Of a DNA stretch of 64,000 nucleotides, positions 32,713-44,954 are shown one piece after another. Position 1 is the stretch's first letter, and each line of letters begins with the position of its first letter. The position numbers were made by a program, and so were the translations under genes. The notes beneath the pieces are model-generated. The model made no database searches, was not told the DNA's origin, and worked only from the letters and a program-made list of their open reading frames with translations. Source of the DNA: Glandiceps talaboti. Lineage: Eukaryota > Hemichordata > Enteropneusta > Spengelidae. The stretch spans positions 17,691,642 to 17,755,641 of the forward strand of contig NC_135556.1 in the NCBI RefSeq assembly GCF_964340395.1. Reading direction: 5' to 3'.

Positions 32713-34430
32713 AAAATTAATTTGATATGATTTATCGAGTATAAAGATACAAATAATATATTTACCCAACAAGTGATGCAGTACTGTTCACGGTGTACAA
32801 CCCTACGAGTATGTTATTGTACCTAACAAACGATTTTCAAAAAGAACGTTCTCGTAGAAGCTTTAAGACTATAGTGGGTTTTTTTTTAATTCTATTAAAA
32901 CTGGATATAATGCACATTCGAAGTAAGAATTGAGATTTATTAGATTACACCCTGTTATGTACAACAAACAAATACAAATATCATATTCAAAATACCCTCG
33001 GTTATAACTACAGCTAAAGCCTCTCCCATAGTGAAAAGATACCCTTCTCAATCTCATCGCCAATGTGGCCACATGTTTGATATTTGAAGTGTGATTCTAG
33101 AAGGTTGTATGACATGACGTCTGAAAGGGTAACCCCGCCAGGAATACATGTTTATTAACTTCCGTAATTGAAGTTAATGAATAAATAATGATTGCTTGGT
33201 AATCTATTATTTTTCTTGACAACTTTGCGTTCAGAATTGTCATTACGTTCGATAAAAAACTCCCAATACGAAATATTATTTTTCAAAACATGAAGGCCTT
33301 CAAATTTACTTGATGAATATATTTCATAAATGGCATGTATACTATCTACATTTATTATTGATATCACTCTTGTTACTTTGGAAATTTTCTGAACATCTGG
33401 CAATGCACTATATATATTATGTATTACATGTACGGGTATGTATTGTGATGAATATAGTAATTCATGCATCTTACTCTATGAATACATATTAATATACCAT
33501 CTTTTACTAAGATAAAGGGATTTGATATGATATTTTTTACGTAATAATTAATATCAAATATCTAGTAAAGGCGTTTATAAGTAACGGTAGGTTTCCTCTC
33601 TTTTATGTTTTAGAATTGACAATACTTTACAAGACAAGAAGAAAAAATAAAGGGAGAAAATATAAATACATTTAGTTTGCAAGTATCCTCGCTGTAAAGG
33701 GAAAACCTTTATTAAACTGTCTAAAGCAATTTTCAGTCACTGTATACTCATAAAATGATGATTGGTGACAATTGAACGTACAACTGCCGACATCAGGTCG
33801 TTGACGAATGACACCTGTTACAAACAGGGAAAGTAAACAGATGAATTGGATTGATAACACTTGACACAGCAGAGACCTGCATTGCACATAATGGTTTGAG
33901 AAGAACAGGTTTATGATTCTTTATGTGTATATGTAATGCCACGGGAACTGGATATTTGTTTGTGAACGTCGCCTATTATAGAAAGTGGTCATAATCTGCT
34001 CTTATCAAATGGTAGAATGTAATACAAGTCTATGTACTTCCAATACATTCAGTGCCAAGTGTTATTAATCAAATTCATCAGTTGCTTACTTTCCCTATTT
34101 GTAACAGGTTCTGTGCGTCCAAGGTCTGATATCATCGGTTGTAAAATACATCAGGTCATCACATCTAGGCACTACGAAATGAAGGCCTTTGCTATTTACG
34201 TTTAATTCTGCTCACGAGGCTTAACTAATAATCACATTTTTCGAAAACACTGGGTTGTGTTTATATTCAACTTGGAGTTATATGTAAAAATATATATTTA
34301 TCATGGACTGTAACAGGTACGAAATAATTGATCTCGGAATCTATCATTGTAAATGTAACAACAAAATACTCGTGTTCAAATGATAACATCAAAACATTAC
34401 AAATCTACTAGGAAATGCTGAAAGCCATGG
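32713..34430. other. Non-coding AT-rich stretch
   Basis: A 104-codon minus frame at 33,155-33,469 has no domain. No other structure was recognised. Confidence 0.35.
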
Positions 34431-34432
34431 GA

Positions 34433-34825
34433 TTATAATTTGGGATTAGTACAACTTTGTGAAATATATAATCCACGGGATTGTAATAATTTATAGTTTT
34501 CCTTAATGACAAATAAGCCACTTCCATAACCTCTGTGTGATCCAGAGAGATTTACATCGAGGTGTCTCTTGTGGAATGAGAAAAAAGGAAGACCTATATA
34601 TAGATGCCAATAGAAGTGGATTTGTTCTTGAAAGGGTACTGTGGCAATATGTATTACTCGCCACATATTGTTATACAATGAAAATAGAACAGACAGAAAT
34701 TGGGTATTGTTACCCACCACAATGAAAGGCATAGCTTTGTCTGTCCCACCGTGTGTCTGTGTCAACCCCGGTGGATATATTGATGACTTATGTATCTTAT
34801 ATATGATTAATTGTTTGGATTGCAT
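34433..34825 (-). other. Unassigned 130-codon open frame
   Basis: This is one of the longest frames not caused by a simple repeat. It has no recognisable domain, no signal peptide and no splice context. A 62-codon frame overlaps it on the opposite strand. It might be a remnant of an old element, or chance in a region that happens to lack stops. Confidence 0.12.
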
Positions 34826-37535
34826 ATTTTCACAATAATTTGCATAATGGGTAAGATTGACAGCGTTGTCAGCTTAAGCACTTTGATTGATGATCGGAGA
34901 ATCATGGAACGTGGTATTTGTTATCATATCATGGTGACTTTGAAGTCTCGTCAGTTGAAAAACATGACGTATATTGTATTTACAGATTAAGAAAACAACC
35001 TTGCACTGCATTAAAATACTTAAATCCTAGCTTTCAAACTGTCAGGGGAAACAAAGAAGCCATATACATCAAAACATTACAACCATCGCTAAACTGAGAT
35101 ACAAGCCGATACACTCTACCGCCTGTCTGAAACAATATTTTAAAGTCAAGCATACGTAAACAATGCTAATATCCCTGAAGAAGACCTGATGGCTTAGGTT
35201 AAAAGCAGTATTTTGGCCCAATATATTTTTCAAATACTAATCTGTACAGACGAGTCTTCATCATTATACATATTGCCTTATTTTAGTATAATTTCAGCTA
35301 TCCGTCTGCTAGCTAGTTTCAGGTTCTATTACCATTCCTTCTCACTTCACTACACATGTGCTCGTGAACAGGTGATGCGCGAAGGCACAACAATCAAAAC
35401 ATGTTGTTGTTGTGTTTTGTCCCGGCTGAAGGCATTCAGTTTTAATACACAGGGGTAATCATACTGCAATTGACGCATGACGCCAACTAAGTACAGTTTG
35501 TCGATGTGTATGTGTGTCAATGCATATGTCACAAGTTGATTAATATGTAATGGAAATATTCTTACTTTGGATGCTCATGCAACGTTTCAGGATATTTCAA
35601 ATTCCAACAGGATATGGATGTAAAAGAAAGGAATAATTCTATAATCCTCGAGAATTTCATCTCAAATTCAAAGATGGGGCGTTTCTATTTTTCCACTGTC
35701 TGTTGGCTTTTGCGTTGTTTTAAAGCAACATATTAAATTGACGAATTTGAGTAAACATGATAACATTTCAAATAAAAATGGTCATTCTCTCTCCGTGTTA
35801 TTTTACACAAACGTGTATCAAACCGTTTTTACCAAACAATTTGAGTTTGAACAACGACAGATGTGTATGCACAGTTGACATCAATAAAAAATAAAACAGA
35901 CCTCTAGTTGATTCGTGGCAAATAACAACAGGGGTAGTCGCATGGCATTTCAACCTTCTCACTATCATTCTCTACTGCATTCATCACACACATGTATCCT
36001 TCTCCTGCGGCTATCATACATATCGGTTTATTTAAGACGACTAAATGACGAACATTGAATTTGTACATTATTTACTTAAGATAACTATTTGCTATTATAT
36101 TCCCTTATCTCGTATTTCTGAAGCTCGGTCATCTTTACAGAGACATACATCACATTAGTTTCTGCTCCACGTAACTGCTTGCAGTTGAAATATTTGATGG
36201 GAAGAATTACAACCAGGGCAGATACAGACACAATGACTGTAACAACTCAATAAGCAATTCGTCTTATGCAGGCCTAGTGCCAGACTATGTCGTCTTGTCT
36301 TTTATTTTTAGATATCCTTATTATTAATATTATAGTTACAGTGTTAGAGTACCTCCGCCTCATCACCAGCGAAATATATATCACAGAAAGATTATTGCAT
36401 TATAAATTGTATTCTATATGTTTCTCTTAGAAATGGTATCGAATCCATTTTTGCAATCTGGAAAAAATCAAATTAGAATATGTTAGATTACACGCATGCC
36501 TAAATTTAAAAAAAAAACTTTCTAACGGGTGTTGTCAGAAAGGCCCAGTTCCGAATCGATAGATTGGAAAATTGTGTCAACAACTAGTTCCTAAAACTCT
36601 GTAGCTTAAGATATATATTGCGGTCAGCATCTTTGCTGATAGCTACAATATTCAAAAACAAGGTAATCACCGCTTAATATTATTACATTATCATAAATCA
36701 CATCAATTTGTGATATCTTTGATGCAGCAATTATGATTTTAACTGTCACCCTTTCTATGCCAGTCAAGGTTAACATCCACAAACAACGCAAGGGTGTGTG
36801 TAAGATATAAAATATAATACACATTTTATAAGACTTAGCGAGGCCAAGGTTGAAAAGAATTTTGATACATTATAAAATTGTATGGTTGTCAGAAAGATGA
36901 TATACTGTACTATCATTAATCATATAGTACACAAGTGCGTATCATATTCATACTAACTGCTATATAAGGCAACATGGGAGATACATTTGATACTAAAAAG
37001 AGTGTTTTGTAAGTAGCCATGGTTACATTTTACTTGTATCGGCTATTTGTGGGACTCTTTCTCGTTTGTATGAGATATTAATTAGAGGAAACGCTGCCAT
37101 GCACAATCATTAGTGACTCTTAAGCACTCTTAGGGGACTTGACAGTTGCAATTAGCAGCCAAGTAATGGGACTTAGTCTTTGAAAATTACAAAGTGCCTG
37201 TCTTTGCCTGGGTAATAGATAAGGTTGGTTGAAATATTGCCTACGTGATTCATGCTATCGTCACTGATAATGTAAAACATCTGCGATGATATGAGTATAC
37301 CACTTACTTTTGAAATTAATGTGATATCACAAACTCAAATACACATAGGCAAAATACTGAAACCGATGCATGTAGGTACAGCTATTTCAAGCTGTGTTTA
37401 ATCTCTGTCTATCTGCATTTCTGATATGTACTGATACATGCCAATAAATGAGATATATTTTCCATTATTTCTATCCGAATATAGGAATTCAAATCTTGCT
37501 GTATTGCTTTCATTGTATATAGTTTGTTCATGTAC
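34826..37535. other. Non-coding AT-rich stretch
   Basis: No exon, RNA gene or repeat was recognised in this 2.7 kb. Confidence 0.4.
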
Positions 37536-37690
37536 ATCAATCAATCAAGAATTTGTATAGCGCCGAAATCCAATATGACGTAATGTTCTATGGCGCTGAA
37601 CAGGAACAATAGTAGATCATTGTAAAAAAGTTAGAAAGCTCTTGCAAACAGATGTGACTTGATGTCCTTCTTGAATTTATCTACAGTTTA
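37536..37690 (-). mobile_element. LINE 3' end (5'-truncated, CR1/L2-like)
   Basis: On the minus strand, 37,687-37,631 reads TVDKFKKDIKSHLFARAF and then stop. This is the conserved C-terminal end of the ORF2 protein in CR1/L2/Jockey-type non-LTR retrotransposons. A roughly 80-nt 3' UTR containing TTCAGCGCC and GGCGCTATACAAATTCTTGA follows, then a (TTGA)n tail (plus strand ATCAATCAATCAAG at 37,536). Just 5' of the fragment a stop interrupts the frame, so only a decayed 3' end remains. Confidence 0.7.
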
Positions 37691-38327
37691 TGTGCATATT
37701 CCGATATTAACCAATTTTACATATACGCCATCCCTTAAGATCAGAAACACTACAATTACAGCACTGTCAAAGAAGTGCACATTTGTATATGTGTAAGACA
37801 ACAAACATTAAACACGAGCTGGTCCGCATGCGTAGGCTGTTCTATTTCGCGGTTGCAATTTCCTGAGAGTTTGTACACGTAACTAGCGTACTATGAATGA
37901 GATAGGCAGGTACATCCTATATTACTTCACTTTAGTTATTTTAACTTGTGCTGCAAATATCCGCATGTTTTTGACATAAGTGAAACGTCTTTTCCTTGTG
38001 TTTGTCTAAAGCAAGACACGTTCATAGTTTTCACGCCAAGTGGCCATGTTTATATGGAAAGCATATGCACCGTCTAGTACTAATAGGTGAATGGTAGCAT
38101 ATTTCTTTGTTCGACTAAAATTAATAATTTCCTTTGGACAACTGGGCGTGTTACGTTTCAGGTGTAATTTGGGGTAGCCAGTTGCAATATAGCTTGCGAC
38201 AATTACTAATGACGAACTATGACGTCACTATTGAAGTATGCAACATAGAGTAACGTGAATGTTAAACATATCGCGGCCTCGTTACAAGGTCGAAGTATAT
38301 ACAATGGACACTGGCATCAACACATAA

Positions 38328-38328
<1 letters not shown>
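37691..38328. other. Non-coding stretch with a CRE motif
   Basis: A perfect palindromic TGACGTCA occurs at 38,220-38,227. No gene was recognised around it. Confidence 0.35.

Positions 38329-38377
<49 letters not shown>
38329..38377. repeat. (AT)n microsatellite
   Basis: About 24 AT units. Confidence 0.95.
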
Positions 38378-38378
<1 letters not shown>

Positions 38379-38448
38379 CTCGGTGAGTATCAATCTGCTA
38401 AGACAGTGCTCTATACCGCAGTGGCAGAGCGTAATAGTTATCCAAAAC

Positions 38449-38502
38449 TATATATATATATATATATATATTAGTGTGTGTGTGTGTGTATGTGTGTGTG
38501 TA

Positions 38503-38534
<32 letters not shown>

Positions 38535-38535
38535 A
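38449..38535 (+). repeat. (AT)n(GT)n microsatellite
   Basis: About eleven AT units followed by GT units with TATG interruptions. Confidence 0.95.
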
Positions 38536-38762
38536 TATGCCAATACTGGAGTAAACAGTATTCAATACATAATGTACGTAGACCGGTATAAATAACACAG
38601 TATCAGGTAAGATACACAGGAGCCGTTACTCAGTGTTTCACGCTGTTGCGATCATCAGACGACTAACGGTATAGGTCTATGAAGTTCCAATTTCCAAGTT
38701 CTAAAATTCCATTTCACGGGATATGGGTGCCACAGTGGAAGTTGGTCAATACATATCTATTT

Positions 38763-38763
<1 letters not shown>

Positions 38764-38815
<52 letters not shown>
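38764..38815. repeat. (AT)n microsatellite
   Basis: About 25 AT units. Confidence 0.95.
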
Positions 38816-38818
<3 letters not shown>

Positions 38819-40213
38819 TACCTAACGGAATTCATTTACATAGAATGTCAACTGTGTGTTAATTAATAATTCATGAGTAAAAGCTTTAATTGACTTCAGT
38901 AGTAACCATGTTATTCACTGCAACTAACACAAATAACTTTATTGATAATCAAGGGTTTCCAATTTCGAATGCTCTGAGCAATATGATATCGAATCAAACA
39001 GTCATAATGTCTTTAGATTGTTTTCGTTCTTAATGATAAAGTATTGGTGATTACGTTGTGCGGCATAACGATGACAATTTAGTAGCCCTGAGAACTCAAA
39101 CTATGTAATAAAGGCGTAAATGGTTACCTAGGGTACAAGTAGAGTGTCTGTGGTAACGTCACATTTCATGATTGGACCACTATTAAAACTCTTTCTGCAG
39201 TAAGGCCAAATAAAAATGAGAGCGTATTTCCGATAACCCGACCGACCTTAGTTTAATTCCTCCGACCCTAAACATTTTTTTTATGCAAAAGGATAAACGG
39301 TAACAATTTACTTCTATTTACAGACTCACGCTTTGTTATAACAAAGTAGCAGTGCGACTCACATCCAAAAGATTTAGAATTTCGACACAATTTAAGTACA
39401 TCCATATTATTAAATATGACCAATCTGGGCAAGTTATTTCACTTTGAAATTAACCCTAAAATGAAGCCATTTCACACGATGGTTGCTTTGAAACCCTGGA
39501 AGTATTTTGGTAGTACGTACAATCTAATGCAAGAATCAATCTATTTTACCTCTGAACATCAACAAATGGAAAACTATTTATGGTACTCATGCTCATCCTT
39601 TATGAGAAGGACCTTGACTGAGAAATACCAAAAATTACATTTGTGCGAAGGGGACATCAACGAGAGAGAGAGAGACATCAACATCCAGAGAGAGACATCA
39701 ACGATGAATAATTAAACCATTGCGTGATCAAGGGCCGTATAGTAGGCGGATTGAAACTTCGTATTCGTTTCCAATTTACCATTCCAAAGTAACTATATTC
39801 TACTGTCCTATTGATTCTTGGAACCATGAACAATATATTCTCTATATTTGTGTATTCTCAAACACGGCGTGCTATTATTTTTGCATCACTTGTTTGTGTT
39901 ATTTGTCTATAAAACCTAGTGATTAAAATCAACATCCGAATTCAAACACTGTCATCATTTACAGACATTGATGAAGTCATGATCAGACAATTCAAGTCAA
40001 ATCTATGTCGTCAGTAGAATGAGATAAACTAAGTAACTATATAAAGATGATTACTTGTAGTCCAAACGAAACTATCACATTATCATGGTAAATACACTTA
40101 GTGTCTCCTAGCAACTTGAGTAAATAGTCAGATAAATGGATTGCTTGCTAGATAGTACCAAATACGATAACATTGCAACTAAATAGTTTGTAGAAACTAT
40201 AATGTTCAAGTCA
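38816..40213. other. Non-coding stretch with a 99-codon open frame
   Basis: The plus frame 39,416-39,715 starts at an ATG and has mixed, Lys/Glu/Tyr-rich composition, but ends in a GAGAGAGAC repeat (39,663-39,705) and matches no domain I know. It is probably chance. Nothing else was recognised. Confidence 0.3.
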
Positions 40214-40241
40214 CATATTGAAACAAAAAAGTTTCAATATG
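40214..40241. repeat. 11-bp perfect hairpin with A6 loop
   Basis: CATATTGAAAC, then AAAAAA, then GTTTCAATATG: a perfect stem with a 6-nt loop. No adjacent gene explains it. Confidence 0.6.
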
Positions 40242-41426
40242 CGTTTAAATGGCATGGTAATTTGTATTCAGGTATGCAAATAATTTAAAAGACGTGTGAC
40301 GTACACCTGGTATGGACATCATCCCAAATATTAGTCTGTGATGCCCCTGTTTTTATATACCGATATAAAACTTACACTTTGCTACATCGACGTCCATTTA
40401 TCTAGACGACCGGCTTAGCTGAACTTTGTATTTCATGAACAGACAAATGTGATAGTAATTCAGAAGAAGTGTTCAGATAGAGGCCAGGAATGATTAAAAC
40501 GAATTGTCACAGAAGTAAAATTACCAAATTGGTCTGCACTAATTAGACTCTGAAACGTTGGACCGTTATTACAATTATATAATGGATTGATGATTTGTTA
40601 TGTAAGCAAGTCTCTAGCGTGCGATGAACCTTTTATGAGATTACAATTGCAATGACGTCAGATCATCCCGTCAACCTTCACAACTTGACACAAGTCTGAA
40701 CAATGTTACTATCTATATTCAAAGTAGTGTTTCCGATGTGAAGAAGCCGGTTAAAAGAGGAAAAAGGCATTGACCATTTTCACTTTTATATTCGATATAG
40801 AACTGCGATATATGTAAGAAGTGCAACAAATATAAGTACATGTAAATACATTTCGTGATTTGTAATTTAACAAAGTAACATAATCATTTTGGCCGGAGCC
40901 CAATCCATTTATTGGTAATCTTAGACTAAAATACTATGCACTTAGCCAAAAAGTTTAATGTGTTGTATCGTTGAAATTGATACTATGGTATCGTGGGTCA
41001 GTAGTCATTTAAAGTAAAAACACACAATTCGTACGTTCTCGGGAGTAATATTAAACGACCAAAGCACTTTTTATTTAAACAGGTGGTCTAAGGTAATGAG
41101 TTCTGATGTTTGATTCATGCATTTCTTCTTAAAGTAGATTGTCCTAGCGTGATAGTGTACCCGAGCAATACATGCTACATAAGTCATTTAGCGAGAATGT
41201 ATTGATTTCACAACATGTTTGAACGATCAAAGGTGTACAAAATATCGCCCTCAAGAGAATCAATAGGATAGGTATATAATACTGCAGTATCTACTTTGAG
41301 AAAGATCAATGTTGGCATTAGCTCTATTTCGTGACAGCCTCGTTTTCGTTTTTTTCCCATCGCCACAGAACATGTTACGCCAAATTGTTTCTTCAAGCCA
41401 ATATAATATGTAAATATGTAAATATA
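40242..41426. other. Non-coding AT-rich stretch
   Basis: It contains a perfect CRE, TGACGTCA, at 40,653-40,660. No gene was recognised. Confidence 0.35.
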
Positions 41427-41661
41427 ATGACTGTTGACATTTTTAAACGTAGTTTAAAGACATATCTTTTTAGACAACATTTTAAGTGATTGATTTTAAC
41501 TTGTCAGTTTTTATACATTGTGAATTATTTTAATTGGCCAGTTTTACACCTAGCCCCTTTTTGTGTGTTGTTATTTTCTTTACTTTATTGCAATTTTTTT
41601 TAAACTACAGTCTGTACAACGCGCTGAGACGCATGTGTAGCGCGTTTACTTACAAGAAATA

Positions 41662-41692
<31 letters not shown>
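41427..41692 (+). mobile_element. LINE 3' end (5'-truncated, CR1/L2-like) with (AAT)n tail
   Basis: The plus strand from 41,430 reads TVDIFKRSLKTYLFRQHFK and then TGA at 41,487-41,489, the typical C-terminal end of CR1/L2/Jockey-superfamily ORF2. A 3' UTR of about 170 nt has a CR1-like end with a snap-back pair, AACGCGCTGAGACGC and GTAGCGCGTT, and the element ends in (AAT)n at about 41,660-41,692. Nothing upstream continues the coding sequence, so the copy is 5'-truncated. It is a different subfamily from the minus-strand copy at 37.5 kb, judging by tail and C-terminal residues. Confidence 0.75.
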
Positions 41693-42482
41693 CAACATAC
41701 CACAAGTGTTTCACTCATTTAACATTAAGTGTAAAGCAATCAATAATTTTGTGTGAATAGGGTACCTAAGCAAATTAATTCCAATGCCTTGCACTATAGC
41801 ACATCGTACAAAAATATGTACCTTGTATCTAAATCCAAGATGAATAAATATGTTTATTATTTTATGTTGATTTCTTCATTAATATTTCACTTTCAGTTGA
41901 TTCATTTCATTCATTGTCCAAACTGTGATGAAATTCAAAACTTACATTTAGTGTTAATAGGAAACAAAGCGTTGATTGTTGGTTCCTAATCATTGAATAT
42001 AACATATATTTTCATGTATCATTTATTGCATCATCTTCACAATTTGTGTTTGCATGTAAGGTGTATTTAGAGAAATAACAGATTATCATAATATATGATA
42101 TCAAACACAATGTAATCTTTGGGAACGTTAATTAGGAACACTGGCGGTGTCTGTGCCTTTCCAAGCCCTAATAATTGTTATGTTTTCCATCTTACACTTG
42201 TAGAATACAGGATAACAAACTATGAGACAATATATCTCCACAAAGAACAAGGTGTGAAATAATGACAGTTAGCCACCTAGAGTTCATAATATATTGTACC
42301 AATTTAGTCACGTTTGCTTGTTTTTGACTTTAAGTTAATGGTTTTTGTTATCACTAAAAGAATTAAAATTCATTGATGAAGACACATACGAAATTTCAAT
42401 GAAGACACTTCTTGGTGAAAAAAGCATGATCCATGTCCAAGTGTATTAACAGAAACCAAAATTAACATTTCATTTGTATTTG
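41693..42482. other. Non-coding AT-rich stretch
   Basis: Nothing was recognised. Confidence 0.4.
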
Positions 42483-42600
42483 AAATAATAATAATAATGT
42501 TAGTTTTTATATAGCACTTTCCCACTTTGTGCTCAAAGCGCTTTACAATTATTACCCCTGGCATGGATTTATATCTATGCAAATCTGTGAGATGGAAAGA
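42483..42600 (-). mobile_element. LINE/SINE tail, minus strand
   Basis: The minus strand reads CCAGGGGTAATAATTGTAAA, then GCGCTTTGAGCAC, AAGTGCTATATAAAA and an (ATT)n tail. The block recurs at 1,133-1,210 in the same orientation. Such ends are shared between LINEs and SINEs. No ORF end was seen upstream, so it may be a SINE or a strongly truncated LINE. Confidence 0.55.
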
Positions 42601-43200
42601 ATTGCTGCATTTTAGCTAGATTGGAACGATAAGTATGCTACTATTTGACTTGTTTACTTGACTAATTGACACTCAGATATTACATGGATTCCGTATTGGA
42701 AAGGCTTTTGACCTTGAAAATAAAATTCCAACAGAGAACAATTATACCACATTCGACAGGCAAATTTTCTATACTGTTTGAGGTACCTGAACTTTTTCCG
42801 ACAAATATTGACCGAATTATAATGACAAACTCGATATTTTAAGCGGAAAGATCGTGTATGTGTTACGTGTATACTCTGTTAAATAACACATTTGTACAAC
42901 TCTGATTCGAATAAGACAAATTTGATTATTAAATTTATGTACACGCGACTAAATTTGCTGTCAACATCATCAATCTGCCGTCATACAATGAAATTGATAC
43001 GTAAGGAAGGAAACCAATTTGACCTTGGCATAGATTGCTAAGGTAAAATTAAACCATTACTATGGAAATCGTACCCTGTGATATTTGTTATTGTGCAAAT
43101 TCTAAATGTTATCGACAAATGAGTTCGTCTTTCATTAAATATTAATGATTATTAAGTAAACTGTTATATACTGTATCTCATCTTTTCCCCAAATTATTAT
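42601..43200. other. Non-coding AT-rich stretch
   Basis: Nothing was recognised. Confidence 0.4.
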
Positions 43201-43530
43201 CAGATTTTCTTTCACATGCAATCGCGTATAAGGGCATGTATACAGGCGGACGAAGCCAATGCTCACGACAGACCCTAGAGCATTGTCCGTGTGAGGCTAA
43301 ACACGTTTAAGTAGAAGTTTGCCTTCGTTGTCAAAAATCACAATTAGCCCTTATAGAGGTATCATCCTAGCACGCCTGGAGACCAGCAACGCGTCATACA
43401 GACGCCTTTCTGTAACCAGAGGGAAGGTATCGAAGATATTATCATGGTCATATGCATTAATCTCTGGCTATACATGCCAGCATTATAAGTATTATCACAT
43501 ACAATCGTCAACTTCCGTGTAGTACATGTC
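43201..43530. other. CpG-enriched patch with coding-like frames
   Basis: GC and CpG rise sharply over 43,210-43,440. On the minus strand, 43,467-43,351 reads 38 codons after an AG: PEINAYDHDNIFDTFPLVTE, then RRLYDALLVSRRARMIPL and a stop. On the plus strand a 67-codon frame (43,319-43,522) is also open. Further left on the minus strand (about 43,295-43,200) another segment is open. I do not recognise any of these. It could be a terminal exon, a decayed element or a regulatory island. Confidence 0.2.
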
Positions 43531-44902
43531 TTAACTATTTCTGACGGAGTTTCAGGTTCCTTGGATAATTTTGAGAGAAATAAAGGTTGTTTTTGAGGAT
43601 TGAACGAGGCATCGCAAAATTATATATAACCGTTCTATACCTATGTCTATATGGAGTAGACCGTGAGCAGTGCGATTGGTGAGTTTTCGAGAATTAAGGT
43701 AATGCATACCCACTGATACTACTAATCGTGCGTGCTGTATGCTATTGTATGTAATAATATAGCATTTTATATTAAGCGGTCTAGAACAACTGTTTAACAA
43801 TACCAAAGAAAATTGTGACTAATGATACAGAAAGACATCAAAGTTTCGAGACGCTCCTGTCCACTTCACGTAAATTAGGTTTAAATACAATATGTTAATT
43901 TTTCATTTTTGGTAATTAGTCTTTTGACAGTGCCGTAAAAGTGTTCCGTTGTTTTGCGACATTGGAAATTGGATAAGTTTGTAAAAAAATAATAAATATA
44001 GTTAATGAATGAGGGCAGTATAGATATTGAAAATATTGCAAATGTAAAGGAAAATATTATGAAAGTACATGATTAGAACTCATGTTCATTGGAAGTTAAG
44101 ATCAGAATTAATTTCCTTTGAGGTGTTATGGAAATGATATATCTCGTGCAAAGATCCTGAAGACATACAGAAATGATAAATCATTTTGATCATACGTTGT
44201 GATTAAATTCATGAAATGAAATGAAATGCGATTGTATATTTTACTTCTCATTGATTCCTTTGCAAATAAACTGAAGACGTTTCTACTCCAAAGGACGAGA
44301 AGTTACTATATTTTGTATATATTTATATATCTACGAATGCATAACATATGACAACATGTTACAGAACGTGGCTATAAACCACCCATTGCCAACTTACAGA
44401 CATGTTCGTTCATGCAATATGAATCACTCATTGAAATTCATGACACCTTGTAATCATGTCACTATTTTGTAACAGCTCCCATACCTCGGCACGGAGTAAA
44501 TCCATCATTTCCGAAAGAATACACTTTTATGGTACAAATTAGTGTTGTTACGTGAACCATAATCCCCAATTGGTTTCGAATGTAAGAAGACGCGCCATTA
44601 GGAATCCATATATCATTGCGGAAAGTTAGACAAAGTAAAACAAGTTACGGCAATACTATCTAATATGTACAAGGAATCGTTATGTATTATGCCCATATAC
44701 TGTTCATTGTTGGTATCATTACCCACAAGTTTGTATTGTCAATTTGTACTCAAAGTGGTGAAATAGAAGCATAGCAATAGAAGTTGTGGTTTCATATTTA
44801 TGTACTAATATTTTCAATTTTCTGTGGTTCACTACTGTCGAATTGACGATACAGAATGATCGAAAAATATGTATAATGTACCTTTGAAGTAGTGGTTCAC
44901 GC
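43531..44902. other. Non-coding AT-rich stretch
   Basis: Nothing was recognised. Confidence 0.4.
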
Positions 44903-44954
44903 CACACTACACTACACTACACTACACTACACTACACTACACTACACTACACTG
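44903..44954 (+). repeat. (ACACT)n microsatellite
   Basis: About ten pentanucleotide units, the only pentanucleotide array in the window. Confidence 0.9.

Noticed and set aside
34537-34838. Two plus frames of 62-65 codons
   Set aside because: They overlap each other and the minus 130-codon frame; no domain, start context or splice support.
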